Source: an uncultured Eubacteriales bacterium (GTDB lineage: Bacteria > Bacillota > Clostridia > Christensenellales > Aristaeellaceae). From it: DNA of 64,000 nucleotides. Location: assembly GCA_902764875.1 (NCBI GenBank), contig CACWXP010000011.1:32485-96484 (forward strand), in the 5' to 3' direction. Under the pieces are notes generated by a model. It was not told the DNA's origin. It did not search any database and was given only the letters and a program-made list of their open reading frames with translations. Within the stretch, counting starts at the first letter, position 1, and each line of letters starts with the position of its first letter. The translations under genes were made by a program, and so were the position numbers. Shown here in pieces: positions 50,545-61,595 of this stretch.

Positions 50545-52116
50545 TCACTTTTTTTCGTTTCGGCTTTCCTTCCTGTATTCACCTGGAGTCATGCCGGTAT
50601 TTTTCTTGAAAAGATAGCTGAAATAATGCGAATCATTGTAACCGATTTCCTGGGCGATCCGTGAGGATCGCATTTCGGTGGCTTCCAGGAGTTCCTTCGC
50701 TTTGCCGATGCGAAGAGCCGTGAGATACTGGGTGAAGGTGAGGCCGGTTTCCTGGGCAAAAACTGTAGAAAAATGGCTTTGGGAGAGATGAACCTCATCC
50801 GCTACATCCTGGAGCATCAGATTCGGATCTGAATAGTGCTGGGCAAGATAAGCACGGGCATGGCTGATGGCGGAATCGCCGTAGCCGGATCGGTTCTGAT
50901 CCCGGTATTCCATTGCGGATCTGAGCAGAGCAGCCAATCGGCGAAGCCCTTCCTCTCCCTCTGTATGCAAGGCTTCTGTAATCTGCTGCTCATCCAGTGT
51001 ATCCTTCGGATTTCCGCCTGCTTCCTGTATGATCCGCCTGGCTGCTAACAGGGCTGCAACACGAAGATAACCCAAGGCCAGGGCCGGGTCCATGCTTTCG
51101 GAATACTCGGTCAGAATCATTTCAACGCTTCCAGTCTGCGCGTACTGCAGACGCTCATAAAGCGGACTCAACTCCTTTTCCGGCAGCGGGTTGTCAGAGC
51201 CTTTTTGCTCGTTAATGCCGATGATGATATGATCCACAGGGCGTTCGGCATTTTGCAGATGGCGGGCATGGCGGGCTGTTCTCATGGACTGACGGATGGA
51301 ATGGAAATCATTCACGGTTTCCCCAATGGAAATCAGCAGGTGACCCGCCTTCATGAGTTCGGGAAGATGAATTAACGAATTCGCAAAGGAATAGGCACGC
51401 TCTTCCGCATCATCAGGCCTATCGCCGAGGACCAGTGCCCGAGCACCTTTCGGCGCACTGCAGATGAAGACGCCGCCACCGCTCATTTCGGCCATGGTAA
51501 AAAGTGCGTTGCGGCAGGCGAGACGCTCCTCCCCTTCGGCATCGAAGGCGATATCTATCACCGCATAGCAACTGGCGGAAAGGTTAATGCCAAGGGCACG
51601 CATCTGACCGATCAGAGCATCATCATCCTCGGGATCTCCTTCATCTGTGAAAAGCGAAGCCAAAAGTTTGTCTCGGAGGAACTGATTCCCAGAAGACAGC
51701 CGTTCCCGCATCGCCGTTAGATTTTCCCGCTCTTTTCGCTTATCTTCGATCTGGCGGCGAACGCGGTCCAAGGCAGCTCCCAGTTCTTCGGAAGTTACCG
51801 GTTTCAGCAGGTATTCCCGGACCCCAAGGGAGATTGCCTTCTGGGCATAGGAAAAATCATCATAGCCGGAGAGAATGATCCGTTCCACCCATGGCATGGT
51901 CCGCTGCACTTCTTCGCACAGGCGGATGCCATCCATAAAAGGCATCCGGATATCTGTCAGGAGTATTTCCGCGTTCAGGTCGCGAAGCATCGGCAGGGCC
52001 ATTTCCCCGTCCGGCGCTTCACCCACCAATTGATATCCCTTTTCCTCCCATGGAAAAGAATTCCGGAGGTTTTCACGGATGGCGATTTCATCATCCACGA
52101 GAAATACTTTCATCAT
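50545..52116 (-). CDS. AraC-type response regulator (YesN-like)
   Basis: The 523-residue protein has an N-terminal receiver domain (VFLVDDE, phospho-acceptor Asp in LLTDIRMPFMDG near residue 55, LKPVTSEEL), a long helical middle and a C-terminal AraC HTH pair (YLAQHYSDPNLMLQDVADEV in pieces, IAQEIGYNDSHYFSYLFKKN, then TGMTPGEYR). I chose ATG 52116 behind GGAGGAAATTGACC, giving a 26-bp overlap with the kinase gene. It most likely activates the sugar ABC operon downstream. Confidence 0.94.
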   Translation of the reverse strand: MMKVFLVDDEIAIRENLRNSFPWEEKGYQLVGEAPDGEMALPMLRDLNAEILLTDIRMPFMDGIRLCEEVQRTMPWVERIILSGYDDFSYAQKAISLGVREYLLKPVTSEELGAALDRVRRQIEDKRKERENLTAMRERLSSGNQFLRDKLLASLFTDEGDPEDDDALIGQMRALGINLSASCYAVIDIAFDAEGEERLACRNALFTMAEMSGGGVFICSAPKGARALVLGDRPDDAEERAYSFANSLIHLPELMKAGHLLISIGETVNDFHSIRQSMRTARHARHLQNAERPVDHIIIGINEQKGSDNPLPEKELSPLYERLQYAQTGSVEMILTEYSESMDPALALGYLRVAALLAARRIIQEAGGNPKDTLDEQQITEALHTEGEEGLRRLAALLRSAMEYRDQNRSGYGDSAISHARAYLAQHYSDPNLMLQDVADEVHLSQSHFSTVFAQETGLTFTQYLTALRIGKAKELLEATEMRSSRIAQEIGYNDSHYFSYLFKKNTGMTPGEYRKESRNEKK

Positions 52117-53569
52117 GGTCAATTTCCTCCCTTGTGCGGAACGGAATGGTGAAAAACACTTCCGTTCCTCCTTCGTCCGACCGGATAGTAAGGCCTTTCT
52201 GCTTCTGATAGAAGAGACGGATCCTCATATCAACATTTCGGAGTCCAAAACCTGAATGGCCGGGTTCCGACGCTTCCTGGACAGTCGGATTTTCCTCTGT
52301 CAACATCGCACGAACTCTTTCCAATTCTTCTTTCGTCATTCCTCTGCCATTATCCTTTACGAGAAATGTAATAATTCCTCTTCCGACACGGACACGAACC
52401 TCGATCCGACCGCCGCCGCGTTTCGTTTTAATTCCATGATAGAGCGCGTTTTCAACAAGCGGCTGAAGAAGTAACTTCGGCATATAAACGCTCTGAAGTT
52501 CTCCACATTCGTCTACTTCATAATCAAGAATATCCCGGTATCTCGTTTTCTGGATACTGAGATAGGCTGAAACATGCTTCAGCTCCTGAGGCACAGGAAT
52601 CCAGTCGGCGCCGGATGAAAGCGAGATTCGGAAGAAATCGCTGAGACTGCGCGTTAGCCGGACCACCTCATCCGCCTTTCCGGACTCAGCCTGCCAGACA
52701 ATGGTATCCAGCGTGTTGTAGAGAAAATGGGGATTAATCTGGGCCTGCATGGTTCGCAGCTCAGCCTTGGCCAGGTTTTCAGATTTCTGTCGCGTTTCCT
52801 GCATCAGAGTTTCCAGCTGATTAGCCATTTCATTGATCTGATCACCCAATTCCCTGAGTTCTTCCACCTCAACGCCGGTTACGCGCTCACCGAACTGACC
52901 CTCGGCAATTCTGCGTACGGTATTTTCCATGGAGCCGAGGGCGTTTTGAATGGAATCAGTTATCCGGTCTGTTTTTATATGGCTGTACCAAAGGGCAAAC
53001 AGGAGCAGCAGGACTTCTACCGCAGCAGCAACCCACATCCACTGATGCAGGCGCTTACTGGTGATAGTGGCATTGGCAATCTCCTCTGTAATAAAGGAAT
53101 CCAACATGTCTGCGACCAGCCGGCCCACATTGCGAACTTCATCGACGATACCCTCAATTTCATCCACTGGCCGATGTACTGCCATGCCGTCCCGAACCTG
53201 GAGTGCATACTGCTCCATGGTATCCATAGTCCGCCGGGCAATCATCAGTTGCAGATGACCTCCACCCTCTGTTTGTCCGGTAAGCTGGTCGAGGGTGTTA
53301 TCGATCCGATGGATATTTTTCATGACGCCGCTTTTGTTAAACTCGACACGCCCAGCAGCAACGGAAAACAGATCTTCCGCCAGGGTCGTTTCCAGGGCAG
53401 GCTTCAGTTCGGCCGCCTCATCCATCCGGCTGATCATCGCCTGATAGCGGGAGGAATAAAGAACCATAACCACCAGGCCAATCATTACAGGTAGCACCAG
53501 AAGAACAGCAATGATGCATACTGAATGCCTGACCTCAGAGGAAATCCCGGTGCCTTTTCTTCCTTTCAT
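52091..53569 (-). CDS. Sensor histidine kinase (YesM-like, LytS/His_kinase family)
   Basis: The 492-residue protein has membrane helices near 15-35 and 178-198 around an extracytoplasmic helical domain, then a HAMP domain, the phospho-acceptor region AQINPHFLYNTLDTIVWQAE (20 residues) and an ATPase domain (LVENALYHGIK, VKDNGRGMTKEE, SGFGLRNVDMRI). It forms a three-component sensor with the lipoprotein gene 2 bp upstream and the regulator gene that overlaps it. Confidence 0.95.
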   Translation of the reverse strand: MKGRKGTGISSEVRHSVCIIAVLLVLPVMIGLVVMVLYSSRYQAMISRMDEAAELKPALETTLAEDLFSVAAGRVEFNKSGVMKNIHRIDNTLDQLTGQTEGGGHLQLMIARRTMDTMEQYALQVRDGMAVHRPVDEIEGIVDEVRNVGRLVADMLDSFITEEIANATITSKRLHQWMWVAAAVEVLLLLFALWYSHIKTDRITDSIQNALGSMENTVRRIAEGQFGERVTGVEVEELRELGDQINEMANQLETLMQETRQKSENLAKAELRTMQAQINPHFLYNTLDTIVWQAESGKADEVVRLTRSLSDFFRISLSSGADWIPVPQELKHVSAYLSIQKTRYRDILDYEVDECGELQSVYMPKLLLQPLVENALYHGIKTKRGGGRIEVRVRVGRGIITFLVKDNGRGMTKEELERVRAMLTEENPTVQEASEPGHSGFGLRNVDMRIRLFYQKQKGLTIRSDEGGTEVFFTIPFRTREEIDHDESISRG

Positions 53570-53571
53570 GA

Positions 53572-54549
53572 TCAGAATCCCTCCACCGAAGGATCTGTGA
53601 GATCATCAAAGTCTGTAAAAACCCCCTCTTCAGGATGAGTCACCTTAGAAACCTTCTGTCCGGAGGTTAGGCTCTTCACGAGGGCCATAGCTGCCGGGCC
53701 AAGCTTTGGCGTACACTGGACAACACAGTTGATTTTTCCGTTTTTCAAAGCATCGACTGCTTCCTTTTCACCGTCCACAGTAATCAGGAGAATATCTTTT
53801 CCCGGCTGAATCCCCTTCTGCTCCAGAATGTCCAGGACTCCGAGTGTCATGGAATCGTTATGTGAATAGATGACATCGATACCGTCTTTTCCGAAACGGT
53901 TCAGCAGATCCAGTGCGCATTCCTCTCCCTTGGATCGCAGGAAATCCCCGTCCACGCTGGCAATCACGGTGAAACGGCTGTCCCCGGCGATGGCGTCCAT
54001 GAATCCGGCTTTGCGATCTCGCATAGGCGTTGAATCCTTGGTTCCGCAGATCTCCGCGATGTTCAGGTGATCTACACCCAGAGCGTCCGCCTTCCGGATC
54101 AGGTATTCCCCGGCTTTTTTTCCTTCAGCGTAGAAATCAGCGCCGACATAGGACGCATAAAGGCTTTCATCAGGTGTTTCGATCATTCTGTCCATCAGGA
54201 TCACGGGAATACCGGCCTTTTTCGCTTCATTCAGCACGTTGTCCCAACCGTTTTCAACAATCGGTGAGAAGACAATGACATCCACCTGATAAGCAATAAA
54301 GGACCGAATCGCATCAATCTGCTTTTCCTGCTTCTGGTTCGCGTTTTCCATCATAAGACCGAAGCCGGCTTCCTTCGATGCCTTTTCCATACTTTCGGTG
54401 TTTGCGATGCGCCAGGAGCTTTCCGCACCAAGCTGGGAAAAACCAACAACAACGGACGGTTGCTTGGCCTCAGGCGCAGGTTCCTTTGCACAGCCAAAGA
54501 GCAGCAGACACAGCAAAAGGGACAAAAGTAGACAGATTTTTCTTCTCAT
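53572..54549 (-). CDS. Sugar-binding lipoprotein, probable accessory sensor
   Basis: The 325-residue protein has a lipobox LLFGC, Cys at residue 20, so it is lipid-anchored outside the membrane. The binding fold matches the YtfQ family (VVVGFSQLGAESSWRIAN, ILMDRMIETPDESLY, VIYSHNDSMTLGVLD, LLITVDGEKEAVDAL). It sits 2 bp upstream of the kinase gene, so it probably presents bound sugar to the kinase and does not serve the transporter. Confidence 0.9.
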   Translation of the reverse strand: MRRKICLLLSLLLCLLLFGCAKEPAPEAKQPSVVVGFSQLGAESSWRIANTESMEKASKEAGFGLMMENANQKQEKQIDAIRSFIAYQVDVIVFSPIVENGWDNVLNEAKKAGIPVILMDRMIETPDESLYASYVGADFYAEGKKAGEYLIRKADALGVDHLNIAEICGTKDSTPMRDRKAGFMDAIAGDSRFTVIASVDGDFLRSKGEECALDLLNRFGKDGIDVIYSHNDSMTLGVLDILEQKGIQPGKDILLITVDGEKEAVDALKNGKINCVVQCTPKLGPAAMALVKSLTSGQKVSKVTHPEEGVFTDFDDLTDPSVEGF

Positions 54550-54569
54550 GCTTCAAACCTCCCCATCCA

Positions 54570-57452
54570 TTACAGTTCTCCGATTTTTTCGCATCCGCAC
54601 TGGCGGAGGACTTCCTCGTGGGCAACGATGCATGTACGGCCGTCACGGGCAAAAGTATTCAGCCATTCGCCGCAGTCCGCCAGCTGTTCCGGCGTTGTGT
54701 TCAGCACTTCAAGGCGAATACGTTCGTTAAGTTCCCTGGTGTAGCCCGTAAACATTCTTGTATCCGCCAGCAGTCCCTTGTCGCGGGCTGACAGAAGCGG
54801 ATTCAGTTCATTGAGAGCTGAAATGATATACCGGTCAGGATTCCTTTCGGTTTTTGCAAATTCTTGAAGAAAAGCGGCTGCGCCGCTGTCGGCCTGCAGT
54901 GTTTTTGCAGGAGTCGGATCCCGGAAAGAATAGGAATAGAGGTTTCCCATTCGGTCGATCTGGATCCCGGCACCGTAAGCACCGCCCTGTACCCGAACCT
55001 TGTTCCAGTAATGCCCGAGGCTGAGGATGCCGCAAGCCAGCCACATGGTGCCGGTGAAAGCGAGGCCGCAGCGGCTGAGCCTGTATCCGCGGCCGGCAAA
55101 GCCAATCTGTGCCGGAATTCTGAAACCGTTGATTCCGTCGTCTTCTTCCTTCCAGGAGGCGCATTCCGGGACCGCTGAACCATTTGGGAAGGAATGAGCC
55201 AGGATTTCCGGCAAAAGGTCATTGCCGGAAGTTACGCTGAGGGTCAGACGGTCACGGCAGATTGTTCTGAGAAGCAGATTGTTAGCTGATTCGAAGAAAG
55301 CAGGCATGTGACCCGCGGAATCTGCCGCAAATGAATGAATGTAGCGGCACATCCGGTCGCCGTCTATAGCGTTTTTCACAGCACTCTCGCTGCTGAAACG
55401 GCTCAGGATTTTTCTGACGGCCAGCAAATGGCCGTCACTGACAATCCGTTCCCGTGTGCTGATTTCGTTTTGCATCATGATCTCGGTGATTTTATCTTCC
55501 TGGCCGTCGATCACAGTGTTGCAGAGGATTTCCGCCAAAAGTTCCTGGGCTTCACCAGCATATTCCTCCAAGGCGCTGACGTAGGCCGTGAGGCATGGAG
55601 CGCAGTGATTATCGTCGCCGGCTTTTGACCAGGAAACCACCGAAAACCCGAGATTGCCAGTAACACGGCGGATTTCCTGCTGCAGACGCAGAGCCGAATA
55701 TTTGCGGGTCGGAAGCCTTCCGAGCATTCCTACGAACAAGGAAATCTTTGTAAGCTCTTCTAGAGACAAATCCGTCAGGAGAAAGTATGCGCGAAGATGT
55801 ACAACGCCGTTGCACGGAATCCGGTGAATCATAACGGGAACACCGTTAATCCGCATTGTTTCCGTCTCTGTCCATTCCGGGGTGACATCAGCGTCTTCCC
55901 GGCGAAGCAACGGCAGCGTTGCAAGATCTTCTTCCCGGTCAGGGGTCAGCTGCCAGTTTTCGATCTCTTCACGAAGACGCTCGGTTTCGCTCCGTTCCTC
56001 TTCAGACATATTTTCCAATGCCTGACGCAGCTTTCGCGCTTCCCGTTCACGCCGCTCTTCGCCAAGGGTCGCGGAAGGCACCGTATGCAGCACGGCCGCA
56101 TTTTCGCGGTTCAGAAGCATATCCTCCGCCAGACGGTTAAAGGTACCGTCGTCCACCCAGGTTTTCAGTGTTCGGATGAGTTTTGCGCTTTCCAATGCCT
56201 CAGCCGGATCTCCACCGTAGAGCCATGTTCCCATGCTGCGGATACAGCGGCCGATTCCCTGGGGTTCCTCCTCCTCACGCAGGTTGAAAACGGCCCGGTT
56301 CAGCGATGCCTCCACAGCATTGCGGTCCAGTCCGGTCCGGCTGATCTGCGTGCCCGTTTCCTCCAGCAAGGCCATAATTTCATTCTCTTTTCCGTCGGTA
56401 ACATGCTCGGCATGAATGGCAATCCAGCTTTGCAGGCCCGTATCATCCAGAGACAGGTTCAGATCCTTTGCCAGATTTCTTTCAAGGGCTGCCCGCTTCA
56501 GCGGCGCTTCGTTGTTGCCGGTCAGCACGTCAGCAACAATGCACCGGGCCATATTCTCTGCACGATCCCGCCAGGTGCCTGCAATCCGGGCAATCGTCAG
56601 ATATCCTCTGTTTTCCGGTTCTTCCTCCGGCGCCAGCTCATAGTAAATCGTTCTCTCAGAGCTTTTAGGCTGTTGATAGGAGAACTCCGGATGATTGGCT
56701 CTTTTATTATAGGAAGAAAAGGTTTCATCCAACAGGGGCAGCATTTCCTCCATGGGTACGGCTCCGTCGAGGTAAATCCAGGCATTGCCGGGGTGATAGC
56801 AGCGTTCATACTGCCTTTTATACTCTTCATAAGTCAGATCCGTGATTTGTTCCGGGTCTCCGCCGCTGTTGTAACCGTTGTAGGTATCCGGAAACAACAT
56901 GGAAACAAGTTCATGTTCGATCAGGGCATCTGTTTCGCTCATAGCGCCTTTCATTTCGTTATATACAACGCCGCGGTATTCCGGATTGCCTTCCTCATCC
57001 CGGTCAATATGCCATCCTTCCTGGCAAAACCGTTTCCGGTCTTTCATGGAGGCCGGAGCAAATACCGCATCGAGATAGACACCGGTCAGATTCATCAGAT
57101 CCCTCGGATTCCGGCTGGCTACGGGGAACATGGTCATATCCGGAAAAGTCATGGCATTCAGGAAAGTATTCATGCTGCTTTTGAGAAGTTCAACAAAGGG
57201 CTCCTTCATCGGATATTTCTCGCTGCCACAGAGAAGGCTGTGCTCGAGAATATGGAAAACGCCGGTGGAATCCTGCGGAAGGGTACGGAAACTGATGGAA
57301 AAAACAATGTTCTCCGCTCCGTTATCCAGAAAGAAAAGACGGGCGCCTGTGCGCTCATGCTCCATTTGGAAAATGTTTCCCTTCGGATCTTGGCTTTCTT
57401 CTGCCCTTTGTACGCGAAACCCGTGAATCAGCTGATCTTTTTGATATTTCAT
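54570..57452 (-). CDS. M16C family zinc metallopeptidase (presequence-protease/HypA type)
   Basis: The 960-residue protein has the inverted zinc motif HILEH at 67-71 with the downstream Glu in YNEMKGAMSE, and the four-domain M16C layout typical of cytoplasmic insulinase-like enzymes. Its length is normal for the group. It would degrade short unstructured peptides in a closed chamber. The lipoprotein gene begins 20 bp after its stop, without a visible terminator, so some read-through into the sensor genes is likely. Confidence 0.95.
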   Translation of the reverse strand: MKYQKDQLIHGFRVQRAEESQDPKGNIFQMEHERTGARLFFLDNGAENIVFSISFRTLPQDSTGVFHILEHSLLCGSEKYPMKEPFVELLKSSMNTFLNAMTFPDMTMFPVASRNPRDLMNLTGVYLDAVFAPASMKDRKRFCQEGWHIDRDEEGNPEYRGVVYNEMKGAMSETDALIEHELVSMLFPDTYNGYNSGGDPEQITDLTYEEYKRQYERCYHPGNAWIYLDGAVPMEEMLPLLDETFSSYNKRANHPEFSYQQPKSSERTIYYELAPEEEPENRGYLTIARIAGTWRDRAENMARCIVADVLTGNNEAPLKRAALERNLAKDLNLSLDDTGLQSWIAIHAEHVTDGKENEIMALLEETGTQISRTGLDRNAVEASLNRAVFNLREEEEPQGIGRCIRSMGTWLYGGDPAEALESAKLIRTLKTWVDDGTFNRLAEDMLLNRENAAVLHTVPSATLGEERREREARKLRQALENMSEEERSETERLREEIENWQLTPDREEDLATLPLLRREDADVTPEWTETETMRINGVPVMIHRIPCNGVVHLRAYFLLTDLSLEELTKISLFVGMLGRLPTRKYSALRLQQEIRRVTGNLGFSVVSWSKAGDDNHCAPCLTAYVSALEEYAGEAQELLAEILCNTVIDGQEDKITEIMMQNEISTRERIVSDGHLLAVRKILSRFSSESAVKNAIDGDRMCRYIHSFAADSAGHMPAFFESANNLLLRTICRDRLTLSVTSGNDLLPEILAHSFPNGSAVPECASWKEEDDGINGFRIPAQIGFAGRGYRLSRCGLAFTGTMWLACGILSLGHYWNKVRVQGGAYGAGIQIDRMGNLYSYSFRDPTPAKTLQADSGAAAFLQEFAKTERNPDRYIISALNELNPLLSARDKGLLADTRMFTGYTRELNERIRLEVLNTTPEQLADCGEWLNTFARDGRTCIVAHEEVLRQCGCEKIGEL

Positions 57453-57482
57453 GCAGTTACTCCATTCTATGTTTTCTCTCCC

Positions 57483-57510
57483 ATTTTATCGGATTCCTTC
57501 CGCTTGTCAA
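57483..57510 (-). promoter_or_regulatory. Promoter of M16C gene
   Basis: Minus-strand TTGACA (57505-57510) and TAAAAT (57483-57488), spacing 16 bp. Confidence 0.65.
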
Positions 57511-57594
57511 GAAGCCGAAAAGCAGGAATTCCGGTCTTTGTGTTGTATATATGTTGATGTGGATTTCCGCAATGATCCCCGGAGGAGGCAGGAT

Positions 57595-58599
57595 ATGAAC
57601 ATTCGGCAGCGTCTGGAACAGCAGGAATTTCTTCTTCTTGCGCCGTATGCTTCTCACGCTGCGGACAGTGCCGGCCGCGAAAAAGCTGAGATCCCCTGCG
57701 ACTTGAGAACAGATTTTCAGCGGGACCGGGATCGGATCATTCACTGCAAATCCTTCCGCCGGCTTAAATTCAAAACCCAGGTTTTTCTCTCTCCGGAGGG
57801 CGATCACTACCGCACTCGCCTGACCCACACGCTGGAGGTTTCCCAGGTGGCAAGGACCATTGCGCGGGCGTTGCGCCTGAACGAGGATCTGACCGAAGCC
57901 ATCGCCCTTGGGCACGATCTGGGTCACACACCCTACGGCCACATCGGTGAACGAACGCTGAACAACCTTTTGCCGGAGGGGTTCCGTCATAATGAGCAGA
58001 GCCTGCGGGTTGTGGAAAAGCTTGAAAACGACGGTTCCGGCCTGAACCTTACCAAAGAAGTCCGCCACGGGATCCTGACGCACTCGGGAACCTTACTGCC
58101 GGAAACACCGGAGGCGGAATGTGTTCGCCGAGCGGACCGGATTGCCTATCTGAACCACGACCTGGACGATGCCCTTCGCAGCGGCATTCTCCGGGCAGAC
58201 GCCATTCCTCCGGATTGTTTGAAGGTTCTCGGCAACACACACCGGGCAAGAATCAACACGATGATCGTTGATGTGGTCGCAAACAGCGAGGGGCAGCCCC
58301 ATTTGGCCATGAGTCCGGCCGTTGAAAGCGCGATGAACGGTCTGCGGGAATTTATGTTTGAACGGGTGTACCGAAACGAATGGCGTGATCCGGAGGAAGC
58401 CCGCTGTGATTATGTGTTGCGCCATCTTTTCGAGTATTACTGCGAGCATCCGGGCGAAATGCCGGAAGAATTTGTTGTGATCGGCTATCAGGACGGAACG
58501 GAACGCAGTGTTTGCGACTTCCTTTCCTGCATGACGGATCGATATGCAACGCGCAAGTTTACGGAGCTTTTCGCCCCAAATTCCTTTCCTGCTTTCTGA
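57595..58599 (+). CDS. dGTP triphosphohydrolase-like HD protein
   Basis: The 334-residue protein has the dGTPase features FQRDRDRIIHCKSFRRLKFK (20 residues), THTLEVSQVARTIARAL and the HD metal motif LGHDLGHTPYGHIGE, with HNEQSLRVVE after it. It hydrolyses dNTPs, keeping pools balanced. ATG 57595 has GGAGGAGGCAGGAT ahead; the frame upstream is not coding. It begins the dnaG-rpoD series, a common clostridial arrangement. Confidence 0.95.
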   Translation: MNIRQRLEQQEFLLLAPYASHAADSAGREKAEIPCDLRTDFQRDRDRIIHCKSFRRLKFKTQVFLSPEGDHYRTRLTHTLEVSQVARTIARALRLNEDLTEAIALGHDLGHTPYGHIGERTLNNLLPEGFRHNEQSLRVVEKLENDGSGLNLTKEVRHGILTHSGTLLPETPEAECVRRADRIAYLNHDLDDALRSGILRADAIPPDCLKVLGNTHRARINTMIVDVVANSEGQPHLAMSPAVESAMNGLREFMFERVYRNEWRDPEEARCDYVLRHLFEYYCEHPGEMPEEFVVIGYQDGTERSVCDFLSCMTDRYATRKFTELFAPNSFPAF

Positions 58600-58634
58600 C
58601 CCTACTTCCATTTGAATTCTGAGGTGGAGCATCG

Positions 58635-60419
58635 ATGGCATCCCGTTTCCCCGCTCATTGGCTGGACGAGCTGCGATCCCGTTCGGACATTGTGCAGATT
58701 GTTTCCGGCTATGTTGGTCTGAAAAAGTCCGGACGAAAATATTGGGGGCTCTGTCCTTTCCATGGGGAAAAGACTGCCTCCTTCTCTGTCGACGGCGAAC
58801 AACAGCTGTATTACTGTTTCGGCTGTAAGGCCGGCGGAGATGTGATCCATTTCATTATGGACATCGAACGGTGCAGCTTTCACGAAGCCGTTGAAATCCT
58901 TGCCGACCGGGCGCACATTCCTCTTCCTGAGATGGAAAACGACGCGGACTGGGAACAGCGGCAAACCCGTCGGGAACGCCTGCTGACCGCAAATCGGGAA
59001 GCTGCTAAGTTTTATCACGAAATGCTTTTTCGGCCCGAGGGTGCTGCTTCACTGAACTATCTTCGCAAGCGGGGGCTATCCGATTCCGTGATTCGAAAAT
59101 TCGGTCTCGGTGCCGCACCGGATCAGTGGTCTGCGCTGACCGACCACCTTGTATCTGCCGGTTATACCACGGATGAACTTGTCTCCGTCGGTCTCACCAT
59201 TGTCCGTCCTCCGAAGGAACCCGGCGGAAAGCAGACCGCTTTCGACATGTTCCGCAACCGGGCGATCTTTCCGATCATTGACATGCACAAAAACGTGATC
59301 GCCTTCGGTGGCAGATCTCTCGGAAAGGAGCTCCCGAAATATATCAACACAGCCGATACCCCCGTTTACAGCAAGAGCCGGAATATCTACGCGGCCAATC
59401 TACTGAAGCAACAGCGTCATCTGGATCATGTTGTTCTTACGGAAGGTTATATGGATGTCGTCTCCCTGACCCAGTTCGGCGTTGAAGGCGCCTGTGCTTC
59501 CCTCGGAACATCGCTGACCGAGGAGCAGGCACGTCTCATCCGCCGTTTCGCCCCGGAAGTCTATCTGGCCTATGACGGTGATTCCGCCGGACAGAAAGCC
59601 ATTCTCCGAGGATTGGAGATTTTTGAAAAGGAAGGGCTTCCGGCCCGGGTTCTGGTTTTTCCGGACGGCCTGGATCCGGACGAGTTTGTCCGCAGGGACG
59701 GAGCAGAAGCCTTCTCGGCGCTTCAGACGCTGACCCCGACCGCCTATCGGCTCCGGCAGCTGAAGACATCTTTCGATCTTTCGAAGGACGAGGACAAAAT
59801 GAACTATGTCCGCAAGGCCGCCCTTGTCCTTTCCGGGCTTGATCCCGTCGGTCAGGAAACTTATCTGAAGACGCTGATGGTGGAAACCGGTTTCTCCCAC
59901 GACGTTCTGCAGCAGCAGGTTGATGAAGGCCGAGGGAAAGCCCTCGGAAACGCAGGGCTTTCAAAGCCTGCCGAGGCGCGCCGTTCTCGCGCCGCAAGAA
60001 AAAATGAAGGTTCAGTCTCCCCTGTTACCGCTGCCCAGGAAACGCTGCTCGGCCTCCTCGCAACCGGACAAATTCCGAAAGATATGGTTGAGGAAAAGGA
60101 TTTTGAGGACGACGAGTTGAAATCATTATATATGGCGCTGATCGGCGGAGCATCTCCCGCTTCGCTTCCGGATACGGCGCCGGATGATGAAACCCGGTCC
60201 CGCTATACGCGGATTCTTTTATCCCCCGCGGCGGAGAGCACGGATCAGATGATTTCCATGGCAGGCCAGTGCCTCGGCAGGATCCGTAAAGCTTCCTGCC
60301 AGAAACAGTACGATGCGCTGATGCAGAAGATGAAAACGATGGACCCGAAGGATCCTGCGATTCCCGGTATGCTTCAGGAGGCGCAGGAGCTCCGGAAAAA
60401 AATGGACAAACCGGCCTGA
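58635..60419 (+). CDS. dnaG: DNA primase
   Basis: The 594-residue enzyme makes RNA primers. The zinc-binding domain has [11 protein letters not shown] and [15 protein letters not shown]. The TOPRIM core has [28 protein letters not shown] and [14 protein letters not shown]. The C-terminal helicase-binding part is shorter and more diverged than in model species. It follows the dGTPase gene by 35 bp. Confidence 0.97.
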   Translation: MASRFPAHWLDELRSRSDIVQIVSGYVGLKKSGRKYWGLCPFHGEKTASFSVDGEQQLYYCFGCKAGGDVIHFIMDIERCSFHEAVEILADRAHIPLPEMENDADWEQRQTRRERLLTANREAAKFYHEMLFRPEGAASLNYLRKRGLSDSVIRKFGLGAAPDQWSALTDHLVSAGYTTDELVSVGLTIVRPPKEPGGKQTAFDMFRNRAIFPIIDMHKNVIAFGGRSLGKELPKYINTADTPVYSKSRNIYAANLLKQQRHLDHVVLTEGYMDVVSLTQFGVEGACASLGTSLTEEQARLIRRFAPEVYLAYDGDSAGQKAILRGLEIFEKEGLPARVLVFPDGLDPDEFVRRDGAEAFSALQTLTPTAYRLRQLKTSFDLSKDEDKMNYVRKAALVLSGLDPVGQETYLKTLMVETGFSHDVLQQQVDEGRGKALGNAGLSKPAEARRSRAARKNEGSVSPVTAAQETLLGLLATGQIPKDMVEEKDFEDDELKSLYMALIGGASPASLPDTAPDDETRSRYTRILLSPAAESTDQMISMAGQCLGRIRKASCQKQYDALMQKMKTMDPKDPAIPGMLQEAQELRKKMDKPA

Positions 60420-60460
60420 CCGATTACAGAACCGACCGAGATATAAAGGAGAGGATTCCC

Positions 60461-61591
60461 TTGTCTACCCTTTCACCCGATAGCCGTCAGAAGCGTTTGG
60501 ACGAACTTTATGAATACGGAAAGTCCAAAGGAACGCTGACGTATAAAGAAATCATGGACCGGCTGATGGAGCTGCAAATGGATTCCGACCAGCTCGACCG
60601 CGTTCTTGAAACGCTTGATGCATATGGTGTTTCCGTTGTAAACGATTCATCAGACGATACCGTCAGTATTTCCGATGATCAGGCAGCAGATGTCGCAGCA
60701 GCCACCGCGGCAGCAGATGAGTCTGCCAACGATCCGATCGATCTTTCCATTCCGGAAGGAATCAGCATTGACGACCCCGTACGTATGTATCTGAAAGAGA
60801 TCGGCAAGGTACCGCTGCTTACGGCCGAAGAGGAAATCGAGATTGCAAAGCGGCTCGAAGCCGGAGATGAAAGCGCCAAACAGAAGCTGGCCGAAGCCAA
60901 CCTGCGCCTTGTCGTTTCCATTGCGAAGCGCTATGTTGGCCGCGGTATGCTTTTTTTGGACCTGATTCAGGAAGGAAACCTGGGTCTGATCAAAGCCGTT
61001 GAAAAGTTTGACTACCGCAAAGGCTTCAAATTCTCCACCTATGCCACCTGGTGGATCCGCCAGGCGATTACACGGGCCATCGCGGACCAGGCACGAACCA
61101 TCCGGATCCCTGTACATATGGTTGAAACCATCAACAAGCTGATCCGTGTTTCCCGTCAGCTGCTGCAACAATACGGCCGGGAGCCCACACCGGAGGAAAT
61201 CGCCGCCGAAATGGGTATTTCCGAGGCGAAAGTCCGCGAAATCATCAAAATAGCGCAGGAACCTGTATCCCTGGAAACGCCCATCGGTGAAGAAGAAGAT
61301 TCCCATCTTGGCGACTTTATTCCAGACGACGACGCTCCTGCCCCTGCCGAGGCCGCATCCTTTACCCTGATGAAGGAACAGCTGATGGATGTTCTTGACA
61401 CGCTGACCCCCAGAGAGGAGAAGGTGCTCCGCCTCCGTTTCGGGCTTGACGATGGCCATCAGCGCACCCTTGAGGAAGTCGGTAAGGAATTCAACGTCAC
61501 CCGCGAGCGCATCCGCCAGATTGAAGCCAAGGCCCTGCGCAAGCTTCGCCATCCTTCCCGCAGCAAGAAGCTTCGGGATTACCTGGACTGA
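60461..61591 (+). CDS. rpoD: RNA polymerase primary sigma factor RpoD/SigA
   Basis: The 376-residue factor has region 1.1 (about 8-55), 1.2 ([18 protein letters not shown]), 2 ([20 protein letters not shown] and [20 protein letters not shown], 20 residues each), 3 and 4 ([34 protein letters not shown]). It starts at TTG 60461 with AAAGGAGAGGATTCCC ahead. It recognises the TTGACA-17-TATAAT promoters seen throughout this window. Confidence 0.98.
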   Translation: MSTLSPDSRQKRLDELYEYGKSKGTLTYKEIMDRLMELQMDSDQLDRVLETLDAYGVSVVNDSSDDTVSISDDQAADVAAATAAADESANDPIDLSIPEGISIDDPVRMYLKEIGKVPLLTAEEEIEIAKRLEAGDESAKQKLAEANLRLVVSIAKRYVGRGMLFLDLIQEGNLGLIKAVEKFDYRKGFKFSTYATWWIRQAITRAIADQARTIRIPVHMVETINKLIRVSRQLLQQYGREPTPEEIAAEMGISEAKVREIIKIAQEPVSLETPIGEEEDSHLGDFIPDDDAPAPAEAASFTLMKEQLMDVLDTLTPREEKVLRLRFGLDDGHQRTLEEVGKEFNVTRERIRQIEAKALRKLRHPSRSKKLRDYLD

Positions 61592-61595
61592 TAAT